Assembly (NCBI GenBank): GCA_963633225.1 | Contig: CAVGXR010000054.1 | Location: 1 to 36,134 of the forward strand | Direction of reading: 5' to 3' | Length of the DNA stretch: 36,134 nucleotides | DNA from: F23-B02 sp963633225 | GTDB taxonomy: Bacteria > Bacillota > Clostridia > Oscillospirales > Oscillospiraceae | Shown: positions 1 to 11,605 of the stretch, piece after piece | Position numbering within the stretch: the stretch's first letter is position 1 | Layout of the letters: the number at the start of each line of letters is the position of its first letter | Position numbers and translations under genes: made by a program | The notes under the pieces: generated by a model | Seen by the model: the letters and a program-made list of their open reading frames with translations, nothing else | Told to the model about the DNA's origin: nothing | Database searches by the model: none

Positions 1-88
1 GAGGCGGGACCTTGTCCCCCTCACACTCCCCCTGCTGCGTATTGGATTCTACCCATTACGCTTATTTATCATAGTTCTTTGACAGTCT
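1..88 (+). repeat. Dispersed intergenic repeat, left copy (cut by window edge)
   Basis: These 88 bases match the reverse complement of 36047-36134 at 85 of 88 positions (mismatches at 62, 68 and 69). They share a recognisable core with 13492-13569: the GAGGCGGG start, a CCTTG loop between G-rich and C-rich arms, then CATAG, a T-rich stretch and GACAGTCT at the end. The copy ends directly against the rpoC terminator. It contains no convincing ORF. Only the part from GAGGCGGG to GACAGTCT is visible; the rest lies outside the window. Confidence 0.85.
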
Positions 89-126
89 GCAAAATACGGA
101 GGCGCTTTTGCGTCTCCGTATTTTGC
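89..126 (-). terminator. rpoC terminator
   Basis: A near-perfect hairpin with 17-bp arms (89-105 and 110-126, one G-T mismatch position) and a TTTT loop, lying 23 bases past the rpoC stop codon. The A-tract and T-tract form the base of the stem, so it could act in both directions. The dispersed repeat begins immediately beyond it. Confidence 0.85.
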
Positions 127-149
127 TATATTGCTATATTACCTTAGTA

Positions 150-3890
<3,741 letters not shown>

Positions 3891-3892
3891 TA

Positions 3893-6800
3893 TTATTCAT
3901 CCTCCTCGCTGTAATCATCGTCGGATATGAAGCCGAAATCGTCGTCATCGGACTCGGGAATATCCTCGATAGTGTAGCCCTCTGCCTCTATCTCGTCATC
4001 GTCGGACATGGTGTCGTACATCTCGTCCTTCATTTTGGGGACGAACTCATCATCGTCATCGTCCTTGAGCTCGATCTCCTGACCGTCCTTATCCAGAACG
4101 CGGATATCAAGGCACAGCGACTGGAGCTCCTTGACGAGAACCTTGAAAGATTCGGGCACGCCGGGCTGCGGAATGTTGTTGCCCTTTACGATGCTCTCAT
4201 ATGTGCGAACACGGCCTGTTACATCGTCGGACTTGACGGTGAGTATCTCCTGAAGAGTATACGCCGCGCCGTAGGCCTCGAGAGCCCAGACCTCCATTTC
4301 GCCGAAGCGCTGGCCGCCGAACTGAGCCTTGCCGCCGAGAGGCTGCTGAGTAACAAGGCTGTAGGGGCCGGTGCTGCGCGCATGGATCTTATCATCGACA
4401 AGGTGGTGCAGCTTAAGGAAGTAGACCCAGCCGACGGTAACGTCATTATCGAATCTCTCGCCGGTACGGCCATCGTACAGGACGCTCTTGCCGTCCTCGC
4501 GCAGGCCGGCCTGACGCAGAGTATCGCGGATGGTGGATTCGTTTGCGCCGTTGAAGATAGGCGTTGCCACCTTCCAGCCGAGCGCCTGAGCAGCATAGCC
4601 GAGGTGAACCTCGAGAACCTGACCGATATTCATACGGGACGGAACGCCCAGCGGGTTAAGAACTATATCAAGCGGAGTGCCGTCGGGCAGGTACGGCATA
4701 TCCTCACGCGGGAGTATACGCGATACAACACCCTTGTTGCCGTGGCGGCCGGCCATCTTGTCGCCGACGGATATCTTGCGCTTCTGCGCAATATAAACGC
4801 GCACGACCTGATTTACGCCGGGGCTCATCTCGTCGCCGTTTTCACGGGTAAAGACCTTGACATCGACGATTATGCCGCTCTCGCCGTGGGGGACCTTGAG
4901 CGAGGTGTCGCGCACCTCCCTCGCCTTTTCGCCGAAGATGGCACGCAGCAGTCTCTCCTCTGCGGTCAGATCAGTCTCGCCCTTCGGGGTGACCTTACCG
5001 ACAAGGATATCTCCGGCGCGAACCTCTGCGCCGACAGTGATAATGCCGCGCTCGTCGAGGTACTTGAGGGCATCATCGCCGACACCGGGTATATCACGGG
5101 TGATCTCCTCGGGTCCGAGCTTGGTATCGCGTGCGTCGCACTCGTACTCCTCGACGTGGAGGGAGGTGAAAACGTCCTCCATGACAAGGCGCTCATTAAG
5201 CAGGATAGCGTCCTCATAGTTGTAGCCTTCCCATGTCATGAAGCCGACGAGGATGTTCTTGCCGAGGGATATCTCGCCGTCCTTGGTGCTCGGGCCGTCT
5301 GCTATGACATCGCCCTCGTGCACACGCTCGCCGAGAGAGACGATAGGTCTCTGGTTAACGCAGGTGCCCTGGTTGGAGCGGGCGAATTTAATGAGCTTGT
5401 AGTTTTTGATCTCGCCGGAATCGTACTTTATGGTGATGTTCTGAGCATCGGAGCGGATGACCTCACCGTCGCCCTCGGCAAGGACGACAACGCCGGAGTC
5501 AACAGCACACTTGTGCTCGATGCCGGTTGCAACGATAGGTGCCTGAGTCACCATAAGGGGAACCGCCTGACGCTGCATGTTCGCGCCCATCAGTGCGCGG
5601 TTTGCGTCGTCGTTTTCAAGGAACGGGATCATAGCGGTCGCTATGGAGACCATCATGCGGGGGCTTATGTCGATATAATCGACTCTCTCGCGGTCTACCT
5701 CGACGATCTCGTCGCGGTGACGGCAGGTTATACGCTTATTTACAAGGCAGCCGTTTTCGTCACGCGGCTCGGTTGCAGGAGCGACAATGAAGTTATCCTC
5801 CATGTCGGCGGTCAGGTAATCGACCTGATCGGTGACGCGGCAGGTGCCCTTTTCGACCTTCTGGAACGGTGCGACGAGGAAGCCGTACTCGTTTGCTCTT
5901 GCGTAGGAAGCAAGATAGGAGATAAGGCCGATGTTCGGGCCTTCGGGAGTCTCTATCGGGCACAGGCGGCCATAGTGGCTGTAGTGAACGTCGCGGACGT
6001 CGAAGGATGCTCTCTCACGGCTCAGGCCGCCGGGGCCGAGGGCCGACATACGGCGCTTATGAGTGAGCTCGGACAGCGGGTTTGTCTGATCCATGAACTG
6101 CGACAGCGGGCTGGAACCGAAAAATTCCTTGATCGCCGCCGTCACGGGACGGATATTTATAAGGCTCTGGGGAGTTACTATGTCCAGATCCTGAAGTGTC
6201 ATGCGCTCGCGGATAACGCGCTCCATGCGTGAGAAGCCGATGCGGAACTGATTCTGAAGCAGCTCGCCCACGCAGCGGACACGTCGGTTGCCGAGATGGT
6301 CGATATCGTCCTTCTCGCCTATGCCGTAGGCCAGACAGTTGAGGTAGTTTACGGAGGCAAACATATCGTCAACGACAATGTGCTTCGGGATAAGTACGTC
6401 GATATTCTCAAGTATTGCTTCCTTGAGAGCATCGCCGGAGTACTGCTCCATAAGGCTCTTGAGGACTATGCCGCGCACCTTTTCCTTGATCCCTAGCTCT
6501 GCGGGGTCGATATCGACCATGCTCTGGAGCGGAACCATGCCGTTGGAAAAGACCTTGACGGTCTTGCCGTCAACATCAAGATAGACCTCGATGACACCGG
6601 CTGCGTCGATCTGCTCTGCCTTTTCACGCGATATGACCTCGCCCGCGTCGGCGATTATCTCGCCCGTGGAGGGGTCTGCTACCGGCATTGCCAGCGTAAA
6701 GCCGTTTATTCTGCCGCGCAGTGCAAGCTTCTTGTTGAACTTGTAGCGGCCGACATTGGAAATGTCATAGCGGCGATGGTCAAAGAACAGGCCGTCGAGC

Positions 6801-7618
6801 AGAGCCTCGGCGCTTTCCACCGTCGGGGGGTCGCCGGGACGCAGCTTGCGGTAGATCTCCATCAGGCACTCGTCACGGCTGGTCGTAGTGTCCTTGTCGA
6901 TCGTGGCGACGATGCGCTCGTCCTCGCCGAATATTTCCTTGAGGCGCTCGTTGGTAACAGCGCCGATAACTGGGTCGGGTGTGCAGGAAAGCCATGTCGC
7001 GGGTCTTGCCTGATCATACTTGCCCATCGCCTTGAGGAACCATGTGATGGGAAGCTTGCGGTTTTTATCTATGCGGACATAGAATGTGTCGTTTGCGTCG
7101 GTCTCGTACTCGAGCCATGCGCCGTGGTACGGGATTACCGTTGCCGCGTAGATGCTCGTCATGCTGCGGTCGGTGGTCTTATCGTAGTACACGCCGGGGC
7201 TGCGGACAATCTGGGAGACGATGACACGCTCTGCGCCGTTTATGATAAACGTACCGCCGGCGGTCATGAGCGGAAAATCGCCCATGAATATCTCCTGCTC
7301 CTTGATCTCCTCTGTCTCAAGATTGCGCAGACGCACGCTGACCTTAAGAGGTGCCGCATACGTTGCGTCACGCGCCTTGCACTCCTCTTCCGAATACTTG
7401 GGCTTTTCGTCCATGGAATAGTCCACAAAGCTCAGCTCAAGATTGCCGGAATAGTCGGTCACCGCATCGGTATCTCTGAAAACCTCGCGCAGACCGGTCT
7501 CGAGAAACCACTTGTAGCTCTTCTTCTGGATCTCCAGCAGATTGGGCATGTCCTGGATCTCTTCGTACCGTGCAAAGCTCTTTCTGAGAGTTTTGCCGTA
7601 GAGAACGTCTTTTGGCAT
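3893..7618 (-). CDS. rpoB: DNA-directed RNA polymerase subunit beta
   Basis: This is the 1241-residue beta subunit. The rifampicin pocket is intact and wild-type in type: Asp510, His520 and Ser525 correspond to E. coli D516, H526 and S531, which predicts rifampicin sensitivity (inference). The C-terminal core motifs for binding beta' are present, and then the protein continues in a strongly acidic tail: 29 of the last 58 residues (1184-1241) are Asp or Glu. The ATG follows AAGGAG with 9 bases of spacing. A sigma-A promoter at 7769-7798 gives a leader of about 145 bases. The gene upstream is divergent, so rpoBC is not joined to rplJL as it usually is. Confidence 0.99.
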   Translation of the reverse strand: MPKDVLYGKTLRKSFARYEEIQDMPNLLEIQKKSYKWFLETGLREVFRDTDAVTDYSGNLELSFVDYSMDEKPKYSEEECKARDATYAAPLKVSVRLRNLETEEIKEQEIFMGDFPLMTAGGTFIINGAERVIVSQIVRSPGVYYDKTTDRSMTSIYAATVIPYHGAWLEYETDANDTFYVRIDKNRKLPITWFLKAMGKYDQARPATWLSCTPDPVIGAVTNERLKEIFGEDERIVATIDKDTTTSRDECLMEIYRKLRPGDPPTVESAEALLDGLFFDHRRYDISNVGRYKFNKKLALRGRINGFTLAMPVADPSTGEIIADAGEVISREKAEQIDAAGVIEVYLDVDGKTVKVFSNGMVPLQSMVDIDPAELGIKEKVRGIVLKSLMEQYSGDALKEAILENIDVLIPKHIVVDDMFASVNYLNCLAYGIGEKDDIDHLGNRRVRCVGELLQNQFRIGFSRMERVIRERMTLQDLDIVTPQSLINIRPVTAAIKEFFGSSPLSQFMDQTNPLSELTHKRRMSALGPGGLSRERASFDVRDVHYSHYGRLCPIETPEGPNIGLISYLASYARANEYGFLVAPFQKVEKGTCRVTDQVDYLTADMEDNFIVAPATEPRDENGCLVNKRITCRHRDEIVEVDRERVDYIDISPRMMVSIATAMIPFLENDDANRALMGANMQRQAVPLMVTQAPIVATGIEHKCAVDSGVVVLAEGDGEVIRSDAQNITIKYDSGEIKNYKLIKFARSNQGTCVNQRPIVSLGERVHEGDVIADGPSTKDGEISLGKNILVGFMTWEGYNYEDAILLNERLVMEDVFTSLHVEEYECDARDTKLGPEEITRDIPGVGDDALKYLDERGIITVGAEVRAGDILVGKVTPKGETDLTAEERLLRAIFGEKAREVRDTSLKVPHGESGIIVDVKVFTRENGDEMSPGVNQVVRVYIAQKRKISVGDKMAGRHGNKGVVSRILPREDMPYLPDGTPLDIVLNPLGVPSRMNIGQVLEVHLGYAAQALGWKVATPIFNGANESTIRDTLRQAGLREDGKSVLYDGRTGERFDNDVTVGWVYFLKLHHLVDDKIHARSTGPYSLVTQQPLGGKAQFGGQRFGEMEVWALEAYGAAYTLQEILTVKSDDVTGRVRTYESIVKGNNIPQPGVPESFKVLVKELQSLCLDIRVLDKDGQEIELKDDDDDEFVPKMKDEMYDTMSDDDEIEAEGYTIEDIPESDDDDFGFISDDDYSEEDE

Positions 7619-7768
7619 TCGTACACACTCCTTAATCGTAATTGAGAACGCCCGGCCGAGTTGTAACTTTTGCTCGTTCCGGTGTTGTATTTACGTTTGG
7701 TTGATGTTATATTGTGATTGTAAACACTGGGGTGCCAGTCGTTTCACCACAAGATAACATAGCAAGTT

Positions 7769-7798
7769 ATTCTATCATTGTATATAGAGCTGTGTCAA
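7769..7798 (-). promoter_or_regulatory. Sigma-A promoter of rpoBC
   Basis: Read on the minus strand: TTGACA at 7793-7798, an 18-base spacer, and TAGAAT at 7769-7774. The predicted start is near 7762, which leaves a leader of about 145 bases before the rpoB ATG at 7618. A small hairpin (ACTGG...CCAGT) lies near the 5' end of that leader. Confidence 0.7.
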
Positions 7799-7828
7799 GA
7801 AATATTTTGTGAAAAGTGATTATTTCGT

Positions 7829-7858
7829 CGGCTGTCATAAGTGGCAGCCGCTTTTTTT
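7829..7858 (+). terminator. Leader terminator hairpin before the GT-C gene
   Basis: An 8-bp stem (7829-7836 with 7843-7850) with a 6-base loop is followed by C and seven T residues. It reads in the + direction, yet there is no + strand gene to its left, so it stands in the leader of the next gene. A weak + promoter is possible at 7778-7806 (TTGTAT, 17 bases, AATATT), overlapping the rpoB promoter. The 3' arm can instead pair with 7863-7869 next to the ribosome binding site. Confidence 0.6.
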
Positions 7859-7876
7859 GTACAAAGCGGAGGGGAA

Positions 7877-9094
7877 ATGAGTTCTTTTATCATCATATCG
7901 CTGATCGTCATATTCGCACTTGCCATGCTGCTTCTGCGGCACGAGGGCATTTTTGAGGATAAAACTCTTCTTGTGTGCGCAGCGGTGCTCACGGCAGCCG
8001 CGCTTATAATACGCGCATTTTATTTTGATATCGAGAGCGATGACTACACGACTTTTTTAGCGCCGTGGACGCAGTTTTTCCGCGATAACGGCGGCTTTGC
8101 TGCTCTGGCCTTCTTTCCCGGAAACTACAATCCGCCGTACATGTACTTTTTGGCGGCGTTTTCGTATCTCGACATATCCGAGCTGTATCTCATAAAGGCT
8201 CTGTCGGTGCTGTTTGATGTGCTTCTGGCATGGAGCTGCCTGAAGCTCACGTCGCTGTACACAAGCTCCAGAGCGCGTCTGCTGGGTATTTTCCTCGCCG
8301 TGCTGTACCTTCCCACGGTCACCGCAAACGGCGCATACTGGGCGCAGTGCGACAGCATATACGCCTTTTTCGGAATTTACGCCCTGTATCTCGGCATGAG
8401 CAGCCGCGGTACCGGCGCGATGATATCGCTTGCGGCGTGTCTCGCATTCAAATTGCAGGCGGTATTCGTGATACCTGTTTTTTTCATTCTCCTGCTGGCA
8501 AAAAAGATACAATGGCAGCAGCTTCTCGTGTTCCCTGCCGCCTATGTTGTGTTCATGCTGCCCGCGGTGATAGCGGGAGCTTCTCTGTGGGACACGCTCA
8601 CGCTGTACTTTTCGCAGGCAGGTACCGTAGGCGATGCGATGAACTACAACGCGCCGTCGCTTACCAGCATGTTCTCATGGTCCGGCGATACGACACGCAG
8701 TGCAAGGCTTCTGATAGCAGCAGCCTTCCTGCTCGTCGCAGCCGTGTATGCTGCGGCAATACTGCTTCGCAAAAGGCTCAGCGACCGTCTCATCCTCGGT
8801 CTTGCCATGATCCTCGTCATGGGCATCCCCTTTCTTCTGCCGCATATGCATGACCGCTATTTCTTCGTTCCCGGAGTTCTGGCGCTTGTGCTGGCAGCGA
8901 GCGACCTTCGGTTTGCGCCCGTGCCGGTATTCGCCGAGCTTGCCTCGCTGCACTGCTACTATGCATATTTCGTGAGATATTATCTTGTTCAGCCGCGCAT
9001 TGGCGGCGAGCTGATGCTCGCTTCCCTGCTGCTCTGCGCAGCCTACGCAGTCGTTTATTCGGAAAAAGCAATAAATTTTAAAATTAATCCTTGA
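7877..9094 (+). CDS. GT-C membrane glycosyltransferase, Gpi18-like mannosyltransferase family
   Basis: A 405-residue protein with about nine or ten hydrophobic segments and the layout of polyprenyl-phosphate-sugar-dependent GT-C enzymes. The first outer loop carries the acidic pair Asp55-Asp56 (ESDDYTTFLAPW). Other family marks are NYNPPYMYF at 83-91, WAQCDS at 155-160 and HMHDRYFF at 323-330. By family it should transfer a sugar from a lipid-phosphate donor outside the membrane; the acceptor is unknown. The ATG at 7877 was chosen because GGAGGGG precedes it; the longer reading frame from 7841 would start inside the terminator hairpin. It is a lone + gene between rpoB and the tRNA genes. Its stop codon overlaps the -35 box of the tRNA-Leu promoter. 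Confidence 0.8.
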   Translation: MSSFIIISLIVIFALAMLLLRHEGIFEDKTLLVCAAVLTAAALIIRAFYFDIESDDYTTFLAPWTQFFRDNGGFAALAFFPGNYNPPYMYFLAAFSYLDISELYLIKALSVLFDVLLAWSCLKLTSLYTSSRARLLGIFLAVLYLPTVTANGAYWAQCDSIYAFFGIYALYLGMSSRGTGAMISLAACLAFKLQAVFVIPVFFILLLAKKIQWQQLLVFPAAYVVFMLPAVIAGASLWDTLTLYFSQAGTVGDAMNYNAPSLTSMFSWSGDTTRSARLLIAAAFLLVAAVYAAAILLRKRLSDRLILGLAMILVMGIPFLLPHMHDRYFFVPGVLALVLAASDLRFAPVPVFAELASLHCYYAYFVRYYLVQPRIGGELMLASLLLCAAYAVVYSEKAINFKINP

Positions 9095-9118
9095 CATTCT
9101 GCATTTGTCTGCTATAAT
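9091..9118 (+). promoter_or_regulatory. Promoter of tRNA-Leu
   Basis: TTGACA at 9091-9096, a 16-base spacer and a perfect TATAAT at 9113-9118. The tRNA begins 28 bases later. The -35 box overlaps the TGA stop codon of the preceding gene (9092-9094). Confidence 0.85.
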
Positions 9119-9146
9119 AACTCTTGCCTTTGATAAAAAGGAAAAC

Positions 9147-9231
9147 GCGAGAGTGCTGGAACAGGTAGACAGGCACGTTTGAGGGGCGTGTGTCAACCGA
9201 CGTGGGAGTTCAAGTCTCCTCTCTCGCACCA
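9147..9231 (+). tRNA. tRNA-Leu (anticodon GAG)
   Basis: A class II tRNA of 85 bases including an encoded CCA. The acceptor stem pairs GCGAGAG with CTCTCGC. The anticodon stem pairs CACGT with GCGTG around the loop TTGAGGG, so the anticodon is GAG at 9181-9183, reading CUC and CUU codons. The variable arm is long, and the T-arm holds GTTCAAGTC. Confidence 0.95.
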
Positions 9232-9234
9232 CGA

Positions 9235-9279
9235 AATACGGTAGTCCATGGCATAGTGGACTACCGTATTTTTATTTTT
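9235..9279 (+). terminator. Terminator of tRNA-Leu
   Basis: A perfect 14-bp stem (9235-9248 with 9257-9270) with an 8-base loop, followed by a T-rich tail. It starts four bases after the tRNA CCA. Confidence 0.9.
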
Positions 9280-9312
9280 CTAATGAGCATGTGGGTTCGA
9301 ATCCTGCTATGC

Positions 9313-9345
9313 AAAACAAGAAGCCCCCCAACGGGGAGCTTCTTG
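9313..9345 (-). terminator. Terminator of tRNA-Ser (UGA)
   Basis: On the minus strand, an 8-bp stem (9317-9324 with 9338-9345) extends into a C4/G4 inner stem and is followed by TTTT. It lies three bases past the tRNA 3' end. Confidence 0.8.
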
Positions 9346-9348
9346 CTT

Positions 9349-9437
9349 TGGCGGAGAGTGTGGGATTCGAACCCACGTGGGCGTGAGCCCAAACGGTTTT
9401 CAAGACCGCCTCGTTATGACCACTTCGATAACTCTCC
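9349..9437 (-). tRNA. tRNA-Ser (anticodon TGA)
   Basis: An 89-base class II tRNA including an encoded CCA. The acceptor stem pairs GGAGAGT with ACTCTCC, with discriminator G. The anticodon loop CTTGAAA gives TGA (9400-9402 on the + strand). A long variable arm and a GGTTCGAATCC T-arm are present. It has no clear promoter of its own: a terminator-like hairpin separates it from the upstream tRNA-Ser(GCT). Confidence 0.95.
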
Positions 9438-9461
9438 GAATATTCATTTTTTCGCTTTAGT

Positions 9462-9492
9462 GAAAAGAGCACACCTTAAGTGTGCTCTTTTC
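9462..9492 (-). terminator. Terminator of tRNA-Ser (GCU)
   Basis: A 13-bp stem (9462-9474 with 9480-9492) with a 5-base loop, starting two bases after the CCA end of tRNA-Ser(GCT). It lies between the two tRNA-Ser genes, so the second one needs either read-through or a promoter I do not see. Confidence 0.75.
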
Positions 9493-9493
9493 T

Positions 9494-9585
9494 TGGCGCA
9501 GAAGGAGGGATTTGAACCCTCGCGCGCTTTTTACACGCCTACTCCCTTAGCAGGGGAGCCCCTTCGGCCTCTTGGGTACTTCTGC
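9494..9585 (-). tRNA. tRNA-Ser (anticodon GCT)
   Basis: A 92-base class II tRNA including an encoded CCA. The acceptor stem pairs GCAGAAG with CTTCTGC, with discriminator G. The loop CTGCTAA is closed by TCCC/GGGA, giving anticodon GCT, which reads AGC and AGU. It has a long variable arm and a GGTTCAAATCC T-arm. Confidence 0.95.
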
Positions 9586-9601
9586 ACATTGCCGCTGAAA
9601 T

Positions 9602-9630
9602 ATAATAGCACGACCCAGCGGCTATGTCAA
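9602..9630 (-). promoter_or_regulatory. Promoter of tRNA-Ser (GCU)
   Basis: On the minus strand: TTGACA at 9625-9630, a 17-base spacer and TATTAT at 9602-9607. The predicted start is about ten bases before the tRNA 5' end at 9585. The stretch from here to the uppP stop at 9699 shows no clear terminator, so uppP transcripts may run on into the tRNA. Confidence 0.8.
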
Positions 9631-9698
9631 GAAATTTATTCATCAATATGCAGGTATATTTAAGCACCATACATATTGCGATGCTCCCGTCAAATCAC

Positions 9699-10511
9699 TC
9701 ACTTAAGTACAAAATATGCTATAACAACGACACCGAGGATGATGCGGTACCAGCCGAAGATCCTGAAGTCCTTTTTCTTTATATAGCTCATCAGGAACTT
9801 TATGACCGCGACCGACACCAGAAACGCGACAAGGCAGCCGACGATCAGCGTTATGAGCTCCGCGGTTGTGAACGAAAAGCCGAAGGCCAGAAGCTTCAGG
9901 AGCGATACGCCTACCATGACCGGCACTGCAAGGAAAAAGGTAAACTCCGCCGCCGCGACGCGGGACACGCCGATTATGAGGCCGCCTATGATGGTAGAGC
10001 CGCTGCGGGAGGTGCCGGGAATGATCGACAGCGCCTGAAACAGTCCGATGATGAACGCATCCTTATACGATATCTCCTCAAGCGTTTTGACTCGCGGCTC
10101 ACGGCCTCGGTTCCAGTTTTCGATGACTATGAACGCGATACCGTAAACAATGAGCGCTGCGGCAACAACATAGCAGTTATCAACAAAATCAAGTATGAGG
10201 TACGCGATAAAGCCGGGTATGCAGGCTATGACGACCTTGAACCAGAGAATGAAGGTATCCTTTTTTATAACGCTGCCGTTTTTCTTTTTGCTCTGGAACG
10301 GCCACATCCTTCCCCAATAGAGGATTATGACGGCAAGGATCGCGCCGAGCTGGATGACGTACAGGAACATCTCGCGGAACTCGGGCGTGACGTTCATGTG
10401 GATAAACTCATCGACCAGCAGCATGTGGCCGGTGCTCGAAATGGGCAGCCACTCGGTTATGCCTTCGACTATGCCGATGATTATTACTTTTATAAGTTCA
10501 ATAAGATCCAT
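9699..10511 (-). CDS. uppP: Undecaprenyl-diphosphatase
   Basis: A 270-residue polytopic membrane protein of the UppP (BacA) family. It dephosphorylates undecaprenyl diphosphate to recycle the lipid carrier of cell-wall synthesis, and it is linked to bacitracin resistance. Both signature motifs are visible: EGITEWLPISSTGH at 16-29, with the Glu16/Glu20 pair, and PGTSRSG at 165-171. About seven or eight hydrophobic segments fit the family, and the length is normal. The gene starts 21 bases after the asnA stop, so the two are probably cotranscribed. No strong terminator follows. Confidence 0.96.
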   Translation of the reverse strand: MDLIELIKVIIIGIVEGITEWLPISSTGHMLLVDEFIHMNVTPEFREMFLYVIQLGAILAVIILYWGRMWPFQSKKKNGSVIKKDTFILWFKVVIACIPGFIAYLILDFVDNCYVVAAALIVYGIAFIVIENWNRGREPRVKTLEEISYKDAFIIGLFQALSIIPGTSRSGSTIIGGLIIGVSRVAAAEFTFFLAVPVMVGVSLLKLLAFGFSFTTAELITLIVGCLVAFLVSVAVIKFLMSYIKKKDFRIFGWYRIILGVVVIAYFVLK

Positions 10512-10532
10512 GTAACCACCTTATGCGTCCGC

Positions 10533-11546
10533 TTACAGAAGCATGACTCCCTTTTCGGCGCATACCTCCTCGGTGTGCTTATCCCAGATAGATACCTGCA
10601 CCTCGCCTATATGAGCCTTGCCCAGCAGGAGCATGGACACACGCGACTGGCCGATACCGCCGCCGATGGTGAGCGGCAGCTCGCCGTTTAAGAGCATTTT
10701 GTGATACGGAAGCTCCCTGCGGTCATCGCAGCCGGAGAGTCGAAGCTGCCTGTCCAGCGACTCGGGATCGACACGGATACCCATGGAGGATATCTCTATT
10801 GCGCAGTCGAGCCAATCGCACCAGAACAGTATATCGCCGTTGAGCGACCAGTCGTCATAGTCGGGAGCGCGGCCGTCATGCGGCTTGCCGGAGCGCAGAG
10901 CGCCGCCTATGCCGATGATGAAAACCGTCTTGTGCTCGCGTGTAAATGCGTTTTCGCGCTGCTTTGCGCTCATATCGGGGTACATGTCCTCAAGCTCCTG
11001 CGAGGTGACAAAGGTCACGCTGCGCTCGAGCTTGGGCAGGCACTGAAGCTGCGGATAGATGGCCTGCATGGTGTCCTGCGTGTCGCACAGGGCCTTGACG
11101 ATATCCATAACGGTGAGCTTGAGATAGTCGATATTGCGGTTTTCAGCCAGAATGACCTTCTCCCAATCCCACTGATCGACGTAAACTGAGTGCAGGTTAT
11201 CCAGCTCGTCCTCGTCGCGGCGGATAGCGTCCATGTCAGTGTAAAGACCCTTGCCGGGGAAAAAGTTGTAGCGCTTGAGTGCAAGGCGCTTCCACTTTGC
11301 AAGCGACTGCACGACCTGCGCGGTCGTATCCGAGCGCAGGATATCGAACGATACCGGCCGCTCGTAGCCGTTTAGATTATCGTTAAGTCCGGAATTGGAA
11401 TCGACAAACAGTGGTGCGGACACACGGTAAAGATTTAAAAGTGCCGCAAGCCTGTCCTCAAACAGGCGTTTGAGAAGGCTGATGGCCTTCTGCGTGTCGT
11501 AAACGCTGAGGATACTTTTGTATCCATCCGGAATTCTGATCTCCAT
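10533..11546 (-). CDS. asnA: Aspartate-ammonia ligase (asparagine synthetase A)
   Basis: A 337-residue protein of the AsnA family, related to class II aminoacyl-tRNA synthetases. It makes asparagine from aspartate, ammonia and ATP. Family features include the N-terminal SVYDTQKAISLLK region, VSAPLFVDSNSGLNDNLNG, the FPGKGLYTDMDAIRRDE segment and the C-terminal TIGGGIGQSRVSMLLLGKAHIGEVQVS, which matches the class II motif 3 area. Length is normal. The ATG has an AAGGAGG ribosome binding site. A terminator-like hairpin (11581-11605) separates it from the upstream DUF4364 gene, and I see no good promoter in the remaining space, so expression may rely on read-through. Confidence 0.96.
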   Translation of the reverse strand: MEIRIPDGYKSILSVYDTQKAISLLKRLFEDRLAALLNLYRVSAPLFVDSNSGLNDNLNGYERPVSFDILRSDTTAQVVQSLAKWKRLALKRYNFFPGKGLYTDMDAIRRDEDELDNLHSVYVDQWDWEKVILAENRNIDYLKLTVMDIVKALCDTQDTMQAIYPQLQCLPKLERSVTFVTSQELEDMYPDMSAKQRENAFTREHKTVFIIGIGGALRSGKPHDGRAPDYDDWSLNGDILFWCDWLDCAIEISSMGIRVDPESLDRQLRLSGCDDRRELPYHKMLLNGELPLTIGGGIGQSRVSMLLLGKAHIGEVQVSIWDKHTEEVCAEKGVMLL

Positions 11547-11580
11547 GGTTTTCCTCCTTGGTATGTGGTAAACAATATAT

Positions 11581-11605
11581 AAAAGCCCATCGAGGATGGG
11601 CTTTT
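11581..11605 (-). terminator. Hairpin between DUF4364 gene and asnA
   Basis: A perfect 11-bp stem (AAAAGCCCATC with GATGGGCTTTT) with a 3-base loop, overlapping the DUF4364 stop codon at 11604-11606. On the minus strand it ends in TTTTATATATT. It could terminate or attenuate transcription into asnA. Confidence 0.7.

Noticed and set aside
4382..6232. 616-codon open frame on the + strand opposite rpoB, and similar long frames opposite rpoC (108-1496, 1938-2879)
   Set aside because: They are exactly antisense to rpoB and rpoC, have low-complexity Leu/Asp/Ala composition and no ribosome binding site. They arise from the codon bias of the real genes.
9190..9663. 157-codon + frame over the tRNA cluster
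   Set aside because: It runs through the tRNA-Leu gene and antisense to both tRNA-Ser genes; it is a by-product of tRNA sequence.
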